Assembly (NCBI RefSeq): GCF_000621525.1
Contig: NZ_KK211299.1
Location: 113,423 to 158,670, forward strand
Origin: Legionella fairfieldensis ATCC 49588
Lineage (GTDB): Bacteria > Pseudomonadota > Gammaproteobacteria > Legionellales > Legionellaceae
Direction of reading: 5' to 3'
Length of the DNA: 45,248 bases
Under the pieces are notes generated by a model. It did not search any database, was not told where the DNA came from, and was given only the letters and a program-made list of their open reading frames with translations. Positions 25,762 to 34,288 of the stretch are shown piece after piece; the first letter of the stretch is position 1, and each line of letters begins with the position of its first letter. A program made the position numbers and the translations under genes.

Positions 25762-26085
25762 GCATATAGTTATTGCTTCATAAGTGAGGGGAATAAAGAC
25801 TTTGTCTTGTAATAATCTTAACTTATTGTGGATAAGTTTGCTTCATGTGCGATTCGCCCCAGAAAAAAAGAGAGCATTTTAACATAACCTGTTGATTTTA
25901 TTTTTATTTTTATATTTTACTCCTGATAATTTAATCCACAAAAACTGTGGATAATGTTGTGGATTTTTGGCTAAATGTTTGAAAAAACTGAAGCTTGGCT
26001 TTGCACTGATTTACACTAGAGCAATTTAAGGACTAAGACCAATACAGTAACACCCAAAAAGTCCAGGTTCGTCCAATAAAAGCCT
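25762..26085. other. 324-bp intergenic region with a DnaA-box-like cluster and AT-rich tract
   Basis: No gene is seen. Perfect DnaA-box 9-mers (TGTGGATAA) lie at 25827-25835 and 25946-25954. A one-mismatch box (TAATCCACA) stands in the opposite orientation at 25932-25940, and a weaker one (TGTGGATTT) at 25958-25966. Between the first and second lies an AT-rich tract at about 25890-25932. The two central boxes form an inverted pair that could also fold as a hairpin (ATCCACA/TGTGGAT) and terminate recN transcription. Whether DnaA binds is untested. Confidence 0.5.
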
Positions 26086-27747
26086 TCAGTGACTTTGAGT
26101 CAGTAGTTCTCTTGCATGAGATCGCGTTTGTTCCGTAACGGTCAACCCTCCTAACATACGAGCGAGTTCGTCAATTTTCTCTTCGCTGGTTAAGGATAGA
26201 ATTCGGGAATAGGTTTGCTCACCATCGGAGTATTTTTCTACCACAAAATGATGGTGGGCACAGGAAGCGACCTGAGGCTGGTGAGTTACACAAAATACTT
26301 GCAGGCGCTCTCCCAGTTTGCGTAATAATTGACCTACTAATGCGGCGGTAGCCCCTCCAATACCTACATCGACTTCATCAAAAAGAAGGGTGGGGGTGGC
26401 GCCACGTTGTGCAGTGATCATCTGAATGGCAAGACTAATGCGCGAAAGCTCTCCGCCTGACGCAATTTTGGTTAATGCATCAGGGGTAGTACCTGGATTA
26501 GTGCAAACTTTGTATTCCACTTTATCTAAACCGTGTGGTTGCATTTTTTCTAACGGGGTCATTTCAATTTCGACATACCCTGAAGGCATGCCTAATTGGC
26601 GGATAATTTGTGATATTTCCTCAGCTAATTTTCGGGCGTGGAATTGTCTTGATTGCCGTAGTTTTAATGCAGCGGCCTCAAAAGCCTGTTTTTGCTGATT
26701 ATATTGTTGTTGCAAACAGGCTTGTCTGCTTTCCGAGTTTTCCAGCGCTTCTAATTCACTCTGTAAATGATCAACATAGTTTGGTAATTGGCTGGCGTCA
26801 ACATGATATTTACGAGCCGCATGATGGAGCACACTAATCCGTTGTTCAACTTCTTGCAGGCGTTGCGGGTCTAAATAGACCTGTTCTGAAAATCTGCGCA
26901 TTTCATCGGAGGCTTCCTCACACTGAATAAGAGCACCATTAATCAGCTCAGACGCTGTTTTAACAGCGGGATTTTCTTGTGGCAGAGCCTGCAAGGAATG
27001 CAGAACTTGATTAAGTCCTTGACAAATTGCCGGTTCATCATCATTAAGTAAATATTGAATACGTTGCGCGTGCTGCAAATAATCGTGAGCATGATGAAGC
27101 AACTGATGCTCTTCATGCAGCGTTTGCATTTCATTGTCTTGCAAGTCCAGTGCAGTCAGTTCGTCAATTTGAAAACGGAGTAATTCGATTTTATCCGTTT
27201 GTTTATGCTGATTTAACAAATTATCCAGTTCCTGCTTTATTTTCTGGCATTGTTTATAAAGAGCGGTTACTTCAGTTAATAATTCAGAATGATTGGCGTA
27301 TTGATCCAATTGTTGTCGATGAGCAGGATGCAACATTAACGTTTGATGTTGATGTTGTCCATGAATATGAACGAGCATTTCGCTGAGTTCTTTTACTTTT
27401 TGGAGTGGAAAAGGCTGTCCATTGATGTAAGATTTGGAACGTCCCTCTACGTAGAGCACACGCCGGAGAAGAATTTCTCCATCCATGCAATGAATATCAT
27501 GTTCCAACAGCCATTGAGCTGGCTCTGAGAGTTCATCAATCTGAAAGCAGGCGCTGATATCACACCGTTCTTCACCGCTGCGAATAACGGAGGCATCAGC
27601 CCGACCTCCCAAAGCAAGCATTAACGCATCAATCATAATGGATTTTCCTGCTCCTGTTTCCCCCGTAAAAGCGGTCATACCTTGAGTGAAATCAAGATCC
27701 AGGTGTTTAACAATCGCGAAATTTTCAATGCGCAAGGTGGTCAGCAT
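26086..27747 (-). CDS. recN: DNA repair protein RecN
   Basis: This 553-aa SMC-like ATPase acts in double-strand-break repair. Walker A GETGAGKS is at residues 29-36; a long coiled-coil middle (Gln/Glu/Leu/His-rich, about 150-370) separates it from the C-terminal ABC signature KIASGGELSRISLA and Walker B TLLFDEVDVGIGG. The length matches the E. coli protein. It begins 3 bp after the nadK stop, so the two are co-transcribed, an arrangement also seen in E. coli and relatives. No LexA-type operator was identified upstream, and SOS control cannot be claimed. Confidence 0.97.
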   Translation of the reverse strand: MLTTLRIENFAIVKHLDLDFTQGMTAFTGETGAGKSIMIDALMLALGGRADASVIRSGEERCDISACFQIDELSEPAQWLLEHDIHCMDGEILLRRVLYVEGRSKSYINGQPFPLQKVKELSEMLVHIHGQHQHQTLMLHPAHRQQLDQYANHSELLTEVTALYKQCQKIKQELDNLLNQHKQTDKIELLRFQIDELTALDLQDNEMQTLHEEHQLLHHAHDYLQHAQRIQYLLNDDEPAICQGLNQVLHSLQALPQENPAVKTASELINGALIQCEEASDEMRRFSEQVYLDPQRLQEVEQRISVLHHAARKYHVDASQLPNYVDHLQSELEALENSESRQACLQQQYNQQKQAFEAAALKLRQSRQFHARKLAEEISQIIRQLGMPSGYVEIEMTPLEKMQPHGLDKVEYKVCTNPGTTPDALTKIASGGELSRISLAIQMITAQRGATPTLLFDEVDVGIGGATAALVGQLLRKLGERLQVFCVTHQPQVASCAHHHFVVEKYSDGEQTYSRILSLTSEEKIDELARMLGGLTVTEQTRSHARELLTQSH

Positions 27748-27750
27748 GAT

Positions 27751-28635
27751 TTATCCTTGATGTTTGGATTCCCAGCCTAGTTTAATTCGTAATGTATCAT
27801 AATAATGGTAGTCATGGGGATGCAGCAAACGCAGTTGCTGAGCATTCTTTTCGATGGATACCAGTTGGCCTGCTTTTACCAGACGTGATTCATGACCGTC
27901 ACAACTGACTCGTAAATCGTTTTCGTTGCTCTCGCTGATTTTTAAATCAATTTTAACCTGGCCATCAACCACAAGAGGACGAGAGCTTAAACTATGTGTA
28001 AACATGGGCACCAGGACAATAGCATTAAGTTGCGGATGCATAATGGGTCCTCCAGCCGATAAAGCGTAGGCGGTGGAGCCGGTCGGCGTAGCAAGAATGA
28101 GTCCATCTGAACGATAATGACAAACGAATTGCTGATTGATAATCACATCGAACTCAATCAAATGAGTCTCATTCCCTCGGCTTAAAACAACATCGTTAAG
28201 CGCATCGCCGTGAAAGTAGGTTGTTTTATCATCATGAATGCGGGTATGTAATAGAAAACGTCTTTCCTCCTGATACTCACCTGCCAGAACTGCGGTAAGC
28301 TGGTTTTCTATATTTTGAGGTGAAATATCGGTTAAAAAACCAAGACGTCCCCGATTAATGCCAATTACGGGCACATTCATTCTGATTGCCATACGAGCCG
28401 CAGAAAGAAGGCTGCCATCGCCCCCGACAACGACAATCAAGTCCTGTTCTTTCATTGCATCTCGATCAAGAACAGGCAAATTAATTTCAAAGTTTTCTGC
28501 GGTGTCTTTATCAAGAAAAGCACTGATATTTTGATTTTGCAAAAAATCGACCAAACGATGTAAAGTTTCTGTGACATCATCGTTAGCACGATGTTGGCGT
28601 GCATACAAAATTATACGATTGAATTTTGGTTTCAT
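27751..28635 (-). CDS. nadK: NAD kinase
   Basis: This 294-aa enzyme phosphorylates NAD to NADP. The diagnostic [14 protein letters not shown] motif contains the catalytic Asp, followed by [11 protein letters not shown] and the [16 protein letters not shown] nucleotide-binding segment. ATG at 28635 gives the usual length (E. coli 292 aa); a TTG at 28668 would add 11 residues and has no support. It is the first gene of a nadK-recN transcript, divergent from the riboswitch-controlled tenA gene. Confidence 0.96.
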   Translation of the reverse strand: MKPKFNRIILYARQHRANDDVTETLHRLVDFLQNQNISAFLDKDTAENFEINLPVLDRDAMKEQDLIVVVGGDGSLLSAARMAIRMNVPVIGINRGRLGFLTDISPQNIENQLTAVLAGEYQEERRFLLHTRIHDDKTTYFHGDALNDVVLSRGNETHLIEFDVIINQQFVCHYRSDGLILATPTGSTAYALSAGGPIMHPQLNAIVLVPMFTHSLSSRPLVVDGQVKIDLKISESNENDLRVSCDGHESRLVKAGQLVSIEKNAQQLRLLHPHDYHYYDTLRIKLGWESKHQG

Positions 28636-28752
28636 ATCTGGCCAATGGTAAGTGAGTTGTTGTTGCAAACTCAGGTTGACAATTAAGAAAGCGGTTATTG
28701 TATCGTATTATTTTTTTGCACAAAACAGTTCTTTTCAATCATGATTATTTTA

Positions 28753-28781
28753 TTGACAGTTCGCATGGGTGTCATTAGACT
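28753..28781 (+). promoter_or_regulatory. Sigma-70 promoter for the TPP riboswitch-tenA transcript
   Basis: A consensus TTGACA (28753-28758) is separated by exactly 17 bp from TAGACT (28776-28781). Transcription would start around 28788, just before the riboswitch P1 stem. This is one of the best-looking promoters in the window. Confidence 0.75.
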
Positions 28782-28792
28782 GGGCCGTGAAA

Positions 28793-28881
28793 TTCACCGG
28801 GGGTGCTTTGGATTTGAAAAAAATCAGGCTGAGAAATACCCTTAAACCTGCTCGAGGTAATGCTTGCGGAGGGAGAGTGAA
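28793..28881 (+). ncRNA. TPP riboswitch (THI element)
   Basis: Conserved THI-box blocks occur in order: GGGGTGC (about 28799-28805), CTGAGA (28829-28834), ATACCC, ACCTG (28846-28850), GGTAATGC (28856-28863) and GCGGAGGGA (28866-28874). The ends TTCAC (28793-28797) and GTGAA (28877-28881) close P1. It binds thiamine pyrophosphate and would reduce expression of the downstream tenA gene when TPP is plentiful. The expression platform is the 55 nt up to the start codon; a TCTCC there (28908-28912) could pair with the GGAGA in the aptamer's 3' side, but the switching structure is not resolved. Confidence 0.92.
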
Positions 28882-28936
28882 CGCTGTTGATTTTGCCATT
28901 TCCCCCGTCTCCTGTAATTTGATGACGAGAGAACTT

Positions 28937-29686
28937 ATGACTTTATTTTGTCGAACCAATACCCTGACAGAACCGTTTCGTGGAACACGTTTTGTTTCTA
29001 CCAATCAGAAAAGTGCTGGCATTCTTGCTCGAATAATTTCTCACCCTTTTAATCAAGGTCTTTATCGAGGAACACTTTCTTCTCGAGTCTTTCAATTGTA
29101 TTTACAGCAAGACAGATTATATCTGCGTGATTTTTCCAGGGCGCTTAGACTAACTGCGCAGCGGTTTACGAACGAGAGACATGCACAGCAATTTTACCAG
29201 CTTGCTGATAATATGGTGGAGAGTGAACGTAAGGTTAATTTGCATTATTTAAATCAATTTCATCCCGCTTCTTTTTTTGAGCATGGCTTGATGATACAGC
29301 GCGCCATCCCTGTGATTACTAACTATACAGCACATCTTCTTGAAACTGTCGAACAAGAACCTCTTGAAGTCGCTGTTGCCAGTCTTGTGCCTTGTTTCTG
29401 GATTTATTATGAGTTGGGGAAGCAAATGACGATGGCAGGGTGTAAGCAGGATAACCCCTATCGCAAATGGATTGCCACTTATTCCGGGGAACGATTTACC
29501 GCATCCACTCAGGCGCTTGTTCAGACTATGACAGAATTAAATGAACCGGTTGAGTGCGATCTGTTATCGCAAAAAATCAGTCATTCTTTTTTACAATCAA
29601 TGAGGTTCGAATTAGGTTTTTTTGATGCAGTTTACCCCAGTACTCCATTAGTGCAGCCCGAACCTGCACAATTAAACATTGCTTGA
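28937..29686 (+). CDS. tenA: TenA/thiaminase II-family protein
   Basis: This 249-aa helical protein of the TenA family salvages thiamine pyrimidine by hydrolysing aminopyrimidine precursors. The family's catalytic Cys is present in SLVPCFWIYYELGK, and the C-terminal Glu segment QSMRFELGFFDAVYP is typical. This places it in the Cys-type TenA group. Start ATG 28937 has GAGAG upstream; ATG 28922 is possible, while the frame back to 28769 runs through the riboswitch and cannot be real. It is a single gene, with no other thi genes in the window, under a TPP riboswitch. That context supports a thiamine-salvage role over the alternative of a transcription regulator, as the old name suggested. Confidence 0.9.
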   Translation: MTLFCRTNTLTEPFRGTRFVSTNQKSAGILARIISHPFNQGLYRGTLSSRVFQLYLQQDRLYLRDFSRALRLTAQRFTNERHAQQFYQLADNMVESERKVNLHYLNQFHPASFFEHGLMIQRAIPVITNYTAHLLETVEQEPLEVAVASLVPCFWIYYELGKQMTMAGCKQDNPYRKWIATYSGERFTASTQALVQTMTELNEPVECDLLSQKISHSFLQSMRFELGFFDAVYPSTPLVQPEPAQLNIA

Positions 29687-29731
29687 TTTGATCAAGGAAA
29701 TAACCGGGTTGTTTACGGCTTCTCCTTATCT

Positions 29732-30580
29732 TCATTGTCTGATTAATCGCTGGTTCAATCCTTGCAACTGGACGTTTTCAGTAGAGCGATAAGGGTTGAT
29801 GTCTAATCCTCCGCGTCTTGTATACCGTCCATAAACACTGAGTTTTTCGGGCTTGCAACGAGTCAGAATATCCATAAAAATGCGCTCAATGCATTGTTCA
29901 TGAAATTCATTGTGATTACGAAAAGAAACCAGATATTTTAACAAGCCTTCCCGATTGATTTGTGGACCGACGTAGCTAATTTGCACGCTCCCCCAATCGG
30001 GTTGATGGGTTACCAGGCAGTTGGATTTCAATAAATCAGAATACAAAATTTCTTCGACCTTATTTTCTTTCACAGAGAGATAATCCGGTTCAACAAGGTA
30101 CACGGAGCATGTGACATCCAGATCATCAATGCACTCGCCTGTAGGTGCCGTTTGAATCAGGGTAAATTCTTTTTCTTTTAAAGACAGAATTCTTACCCGG
30201 GCATTTCCACCCAGGCGTAAACTCAAATCTCGCTCGATAGTCTGTTTTATTGCCTCACTATTTTTAAATGGAGTGTTATTGAATGAATTAAAATAAAGTT
30301 TTAATGATTTTGACTCAATTAAACAGGGGGTCGCGCAATCATAAATAATTTCAGCCATAGCAATAACAGGTTTGCCTTTTTCATTGAGCCAGGAAACTTC
30401 ATAATGATTCCAGCAATCAAAGCCATAAAAAGGAAGTTGACAGGGGTTAATGCCAATTTCCTTGCGTTTGATGGCACGGGCAATAGGGAATAATCGCTCA
30501 GGATTATAATGCGTATCGTAACTCGATGACTGCCCGAGTTCGAGCTGTTCGGTCCCCGTACGATGTATTTTTTCTAACAT
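29732..30580 (-). CDS. queF: NADPH-dependent 7-cyano-7-deazaguanine reductase QueF
   Basis: This 282-aa enzyme reduces preQ0 to preQ1 in queuosine biosynthesis. The length matches the two-domain E. coli-type QueF. Motifs include YGFDCWNHYEVSWLN, LIESKSLKLYFNSFN in the N-terminal half, the GECIDDLDV segment with the probable nucleophilic Cys, and LLKSNCLVTHQPDWGSVQI. ATG 30580 has a GGGAGA upstream; the TTG ten codons earlier is rejected. It is monocistronic, convergent with tenA. Confidence 0.95.
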   Translation of the reverse strand: MLEKIHRTGTEQLELGQSSSYDTHYNPERLFPIARAIKRKEIGINPCQLPFYGFDCWNHYEVSWLNEKGKPVIAMAEIIYDCATPCLIESKSLKLYFNSFNNTPFKNSEAIKQTIERDLSLRLGGNARVRILSLKEKEFTLIQTAPTGECIDDLDVTCSVYLVEPDYLSVKENKVEEILYSDLLKSNCLVTHQPDWGSVQISYVGPQINREGLLKYLVSFRNHNEFHEQCIERIFMDILTRCKPEKLSVYGRYTRRGGLDINPYRSTENVQLQGLNQRLIRQ

Positions 30581-30699
30581 GGCAATACTATCTCCCAATA
30601 GCGAGAACAAAATCGGTTTGATATGATTTGACGCCGAAGCTCATTGGATTATTCATACTTCACGTTTTTTGAGTCGCACTAATTATAATATCATCGCGT

Positions 30700-31503
30700 C
30701 TATTGTCGACTTTTAGTTAATTGCCTGATTACAGGAATGGTTTCAGGTTTGTAATCATGCCAGATAAAAAATGATTCTGCTGCCTGCTCCACCAGCATGC
30801 CTAACCCATCCACTGCTTGCTTGCCATGATAATTGGCCCATTGTATAAACGAAGTAGGATTTTTTAAACAATACGTAAGATCGTAGCAAAAAGTCGCAGG
30901 ACGTAAGATAACAGAGGGTAGAGGTAATTTTTCCTTGCTTGAATCAGTAGCAGTGGCATTAATAATTAAATCATAACTAGTGATTAATTCGGCGAGCGGT
31001 ACACATTTCACGGTGCTATAATCAGCCTGTAAATGATGCAGTTTTTCTGCCGTGCGATTCGTAATAGTCAGTTGAGTAATCCCTGAAGCGAGTAACGGAT
31101 CAATAATTCCTCGCGCAGCACCTCCTGCTCCCAATAAAAGAACCTCTTGATTTTTAAGATCGAAATAGCGAGACAAATCTTTTATGAATCCGACCCCATC
31201 AGTATTGTCTCCATAGACTTGCCCTGCACTCAACCATAAAGTATTTGCAGCTTTGGCTCGCGCGCAACGGGTGGTCACTGAATCTGTCAGAGTGAAAGCA
31301 CGTTGTTTAAAAGGCGAGGTAATATTCAAGCCTTTTCCTCCTTCTGCAAAAAAAGAGGAGACTTGCGATTCAAATTGCTGGTTATCCATTTGCAGTTTAT
31401 CGTAATGAAGCTCAATGCCTGCCTGGGCTGCAAAATACTGATGAATAAGAGGGGATAAACTATGATCAACGGGATTACCCATTACCGCGAAACGTTTTAT
31501 CAT
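30700..31503 (-). CDS. aroE: Shikimate dehydrogenase
   Basis: This 267-aa NADP-dependent enzyme converts 3-dehydroshikimate to shikimate in aromatic amino-acid synthesis. The N-terminal substrate domain has GNPVDHSLSPLIHQYF and NITSPFKQRA with the catalytic Lys; NTDGVGF carries the catalytic Asp. The NADP-binding motif is LLGAGGAARG and the NRT motif (TNRTAEKL) supports NADP preference. The family usually has NVTxPFK, so the Ser in NITSPFK is conservative. GAGG precedes the ATG. It follows pepN by 42 bp on the same strand. Confidence 0.96.
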   Translation of the reverse strand: MIKRFAVMGNPVDHSLSPLIHQYFAAQAGIELHYDKLQMDNQQFESQVSSFFAEGGKGLNITSPFKQRAFTLTDSVTTRCARAKAANTLWLSAGQVYGDNTDGVGFIKDLSRYFDLKNQEVLLLGAGGAARGIIDPLLASGITQLTITNRTAEKLHHLQADYSTVKCVPLAELITSYDLIINATATDSSKEKLPLPSVILRPATFCYDLTYCLKNPTSFIQWANYHGKQAVDGLGMLVEQAAESFFIWHDYKPETIPVIRQLTKSRQ

Positions 31504-31545
31504 AATTAGTCCTCTCTCATTTCTGAAGGCTCTAAATCCGGCAGA

Positions 31546-34128
31546 TCAGGGTAGCAAACTTTTCTCTACTACCTCCTGTAGATCGCGTGACAAATCAAGT
31601 GTTGTCAGTTGTTTTAATTGTTGCTTTATTAGCGTTTGTCTGTTGGTGTCAAAGCGCCGCCAGCGGGTGAATGGCGTTGCTAATCGTGCAGCAATTTGTG
31701 AATTAATCTTATCTACTTTTGCTATATTATCGCCCAGGAAAGCATAGCCACTGCCGTCTGCGGCATGAAAATGGCGAGGATTAGCGTGACAAAAAGCGCC
31801 TATTACCGCCCTTACTTTATTGGGATTTTTCATGGTAAATGCTGGATGTTGTAACAAGGTTTTCACCCGGGCTAAAGTATGAGGTAATTCGCTACTTGCC
31901 TGAATGGCAAACCATTTCTCCACCACAAGATCTTCTTGCGACCATTGACGATAAAAACTGTCGATGGCCTGTTCACGGGCAACATCGTGAGAGCAATTCG
32001 CCAAAGCAGAAAAACTGGCAATTTGATCCGTCATGGTATGTGCTTTAATAAATTGCTCCTGACAAACAGTTAAACAAACGGCTTCATCTGCTTTCATCAT
32101 TAACCACAGACAAACATTTCGCAAACTTCTTTTTCCATAAGCATTGGCATGCATACGATGATCTTCTTGTTGCCATAAAGTCTGATAAGTTTTCTGTAAT
32201 AGCGGAAAAAGCTGTCTGCCCAGTTCTGCACGAAAGAAATCACGAGTCTGCTCTACAATATCGACATCAACAACGGTTAAAGTTGCTGCAACCTCTTCAA
32301 AACCAGGCGGTATTAACAGTTCAGCCCGTAGTGCATAATCAAGAGATTCATCCTCAAGAACATGCTGAAATGCCGTTATTAATTCAGCAGGTATATGCCA
32401 CTTGTTACGCGGGGTTTTAAAATAATCAGCAAAACAATTGTGGATTAAACGTTGGGCTACGTCCCATTTTGCATACCCGTTTGACTCAAAACGCAACAAC
32501 GCCAGTAATTCGTCCTGACTTATTGGATAATGTAATTTAACTGGTGCCGAGAAATCTCGCAGCAACGAAACAATGGGTTTAGTCGCTATATTGGTAAAAC
32601 TGAAAGTTTGCTGCTTTTCACGTAATTCAAGCACTTCTCGCTCGAGTGACAGCGGGTGGCCATCCGCAGTAAATAGAGCAACGCGTATCGGAATGTGAAA
32701 CGGTTTTTTGTTTTGACATTCGGGTGTAGGAGGACAGGACTGGTTCATGGTTAAAGTCAGACAGCCATCCTTATAATCGCTGGTAACCTTGACCTCTGGT
32801 GTTCCTGCCTGACTATACCATCGTTTGAACTGAGTCAAATCAACCGAATTGGCATCCTCCATAGATGCTACAAAATCATCGATGGTTACTGCCTGTCCAT
32901 CATGACGCTGAAAATACAAGTCCATGCCGCGGCGAAAACCTGCTTCGCCCAACAAGGTATGCTGCATGCGAATGACTTCGGCCCCTTTGTTATAAATGGT
33001 TGCCGTATAAAAGTTATTAATCTCCTGATAAGATTCGGGCCTGACCGGGTGCGCGAGGCTGCCAGCGTCCTCTGGAAACTGACTGCTACGTAATATTTTG
33101 ACATCCACAATGCGGTTCACATCGCGAGAATTCATATCTCGTGAAAATTCCTGATCGCGAAATACAGTCAATCCTTCTTTTAAACTTAATTGAAACCAAT
33201 CACGGCAGGTTACACGATTCCCAGTCCAATTATGGAAATATTCATGCCCTACCACGTCTTCAATATCTTCATAATCATCATCTGTCGCTGTATCAGGTCT
33301 GGCCAGAATATATTTGGAATTAAAAATATTTAACCCCTTATTTTCCATCGCCCCCATATTAAAATCACTGACGGCAACGATCATGAAAATATCCAGGTCG
33401 TATTCCCGCCCGTACATTTCTTCATCCCAACGCATTGCTTTTTTTAAAGACGTCATGGCATGCTCGCATTTGTCTTCATTACCTGGTTCCACGTAAATGT
33501 GCAAATCGACTGTTCGGCCTGAACAGGTAATGAACTGATCACGCACGCAAGCCAAATCTCCGGCAACCAACGCGAACAAATAGGATGGTTTTTTAAAAGG
33601 GTCTTCCCATTGCACCCAGTGACGACCCTCTGGTAAATCGCCTGAATCAATTAAATTGCCATTGGAAAGCAGAACCGGGTATTTCGTTTTATCAGCGGCA
33701 ATACGGGTGGTATAGGTTGCTAATACATCTGGCCTGTCCGGGTAAAAAGTAATGCGACGAAAACCTTCTGCTTCGCATTGCGTGCAGAATAAATGATTGG
33801 TACGGTAAAGACCGGATAGTTGCGTATTATCCTGAGGTTTTATGCGCGTAATCACTTCCATATTGAATTCATCAGGACATTCAGAGATGATTAAATCGCC
33901 ATCTTCTAAACGATAAGCGTTCTCTTTAAGAGGCTCTCCATTCATTCGGATACCGACAAGTTCCACCTCATCACCATATAAACATAGATTGCCCGGATGC
34001 TGGCGTTGCAATTGCATGCGATTGATTACCAAGGCATGATCATCATGAAGATCAAAATCAAGGGCTACTGCCTTTACTGTAAAAACAGGGGGTTGATAAT
34101 CTTTAAGATAAATCGTTTTGTTTGGCAT
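31546..34128 (-). CDS. pepN: Aminopeptidase N (M1 family)
   Basis: This 860-aa zinc metallopeptidase removes N-terminal residues from peptides in the cytoplasm. The exopeptidase motif GAMEN is at residues 259-263 and the zinc site HEYFH at 295-299 with the third ligand Glu about 318. Length and the alpha-solenoid C-terminal part fit E. coli PepN (870 aa). Transcribed ahead of aroE and divergent from prkA. Confidence 0.97.
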   Translation of the reverse strand: MPNKTIYLKDYQPPVFTVKAVALDFDLHDDHALVINRMQLQRQHPGNLCLYGDEVELVGIRMNGEPLKENAYRLEDGDLIISECPDEFNMEVITRIKPQDNTQLSGLYRTNHLFCTQCEAEGFRRITFYPDRPDVLATYTTRIAADKTKYPVLLSNGNLIDSGDLPEGRHWVQWEDPFKKPSYLFALVAGDLACVRDQFITCSGRTVDLHIYVEPGNEDKCEHAMTSLKKAMRWDEEMYGREYDLDIFMIVAVSDFNMGAMENKGLNIFNSKYILARPDTATDDDYEDIEDVVGHEYFHNWTGNRVTCRDWFQLSLKEGLTVFRDQEFSRDMNSRDVNRIVDVKILRSSQFPEDAGSLAHPVRPESYQEINNFYTATIYNKGAEVIRMQHTLLGEAGFRRGMDLYFQRHDGQAVTIDDFVASMEDANSVDLTQFKRWYSQAGTPEVKVTSDYKDGCLTLTMNQSCPPTPECQNKKPFHIPIRVALFTADGHPLSLEREVLELREKQQTFSFTNIATKPIVSLLRDFSAPVKLHYPISQDELLALLRFESNGYAKWDVAQRLIHNCFADYFKTPRNKWHIPAELITAFQHVLEDESLDYALRAELLIPPGFEEVAATLTVVDVDIVEQTRDFFRAELGRQLFPLLQKTYQTLWQQEDHRMHANAYGKRSLRNVCLWLMMKADEAVCLTVCQEQFIKAHTMTDQIASFSALANCSHDVAREQAIDSFYRQWSQEDLVVEKWFAIQASSELPHTLARVKTLLQHPAFTMKNPNKVRAVIGAFCHANPRHFHAADGSGYAFLGDNIAKVDKINSQIAARLATPFTRWRRFDTNRQTLIKQQLKQLTTLDLSRDLQEVVEKSLLP

Positions 34129-34186
34129 GAACTTTGCTCCGATTATGAAAACTTATAAATAGTTATTAAATTAATGATAGGGTTGC

Positions 34187-34197
34187 TCTATACTAAA
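34187..34197 (+). promoter_or_regulatory. Sigma-S-like -10 element upstream of prkA
   Basis: TCTATACTAAA matches the extended sigma-S -10 consensus (KCTATACTTAA) in 10 of 11 positions, with no good -35. It lies 91 bp before prkA, whose E. coli counterpart yeaG is RpoS-dependent. Site function here is inferred. Confidence 0.45.
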
Positions 34198-34288
34198 GTT
34201 AGGAAGATAGTGTCTCGCTTTTATCGGCGAAATGCAAAAAACGAGAAAAGCGTTTTCCCACCCGGGAAATAAGTAAAGGGGATGATTT

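Noticed and set aside
25827-25966. Chromosomal replication origin
   Set aside because: No dnaA, gidA or similar origin neighbours are present, and four box-like sites without skew data are not enough; kept only as a DnaA-box cluster.
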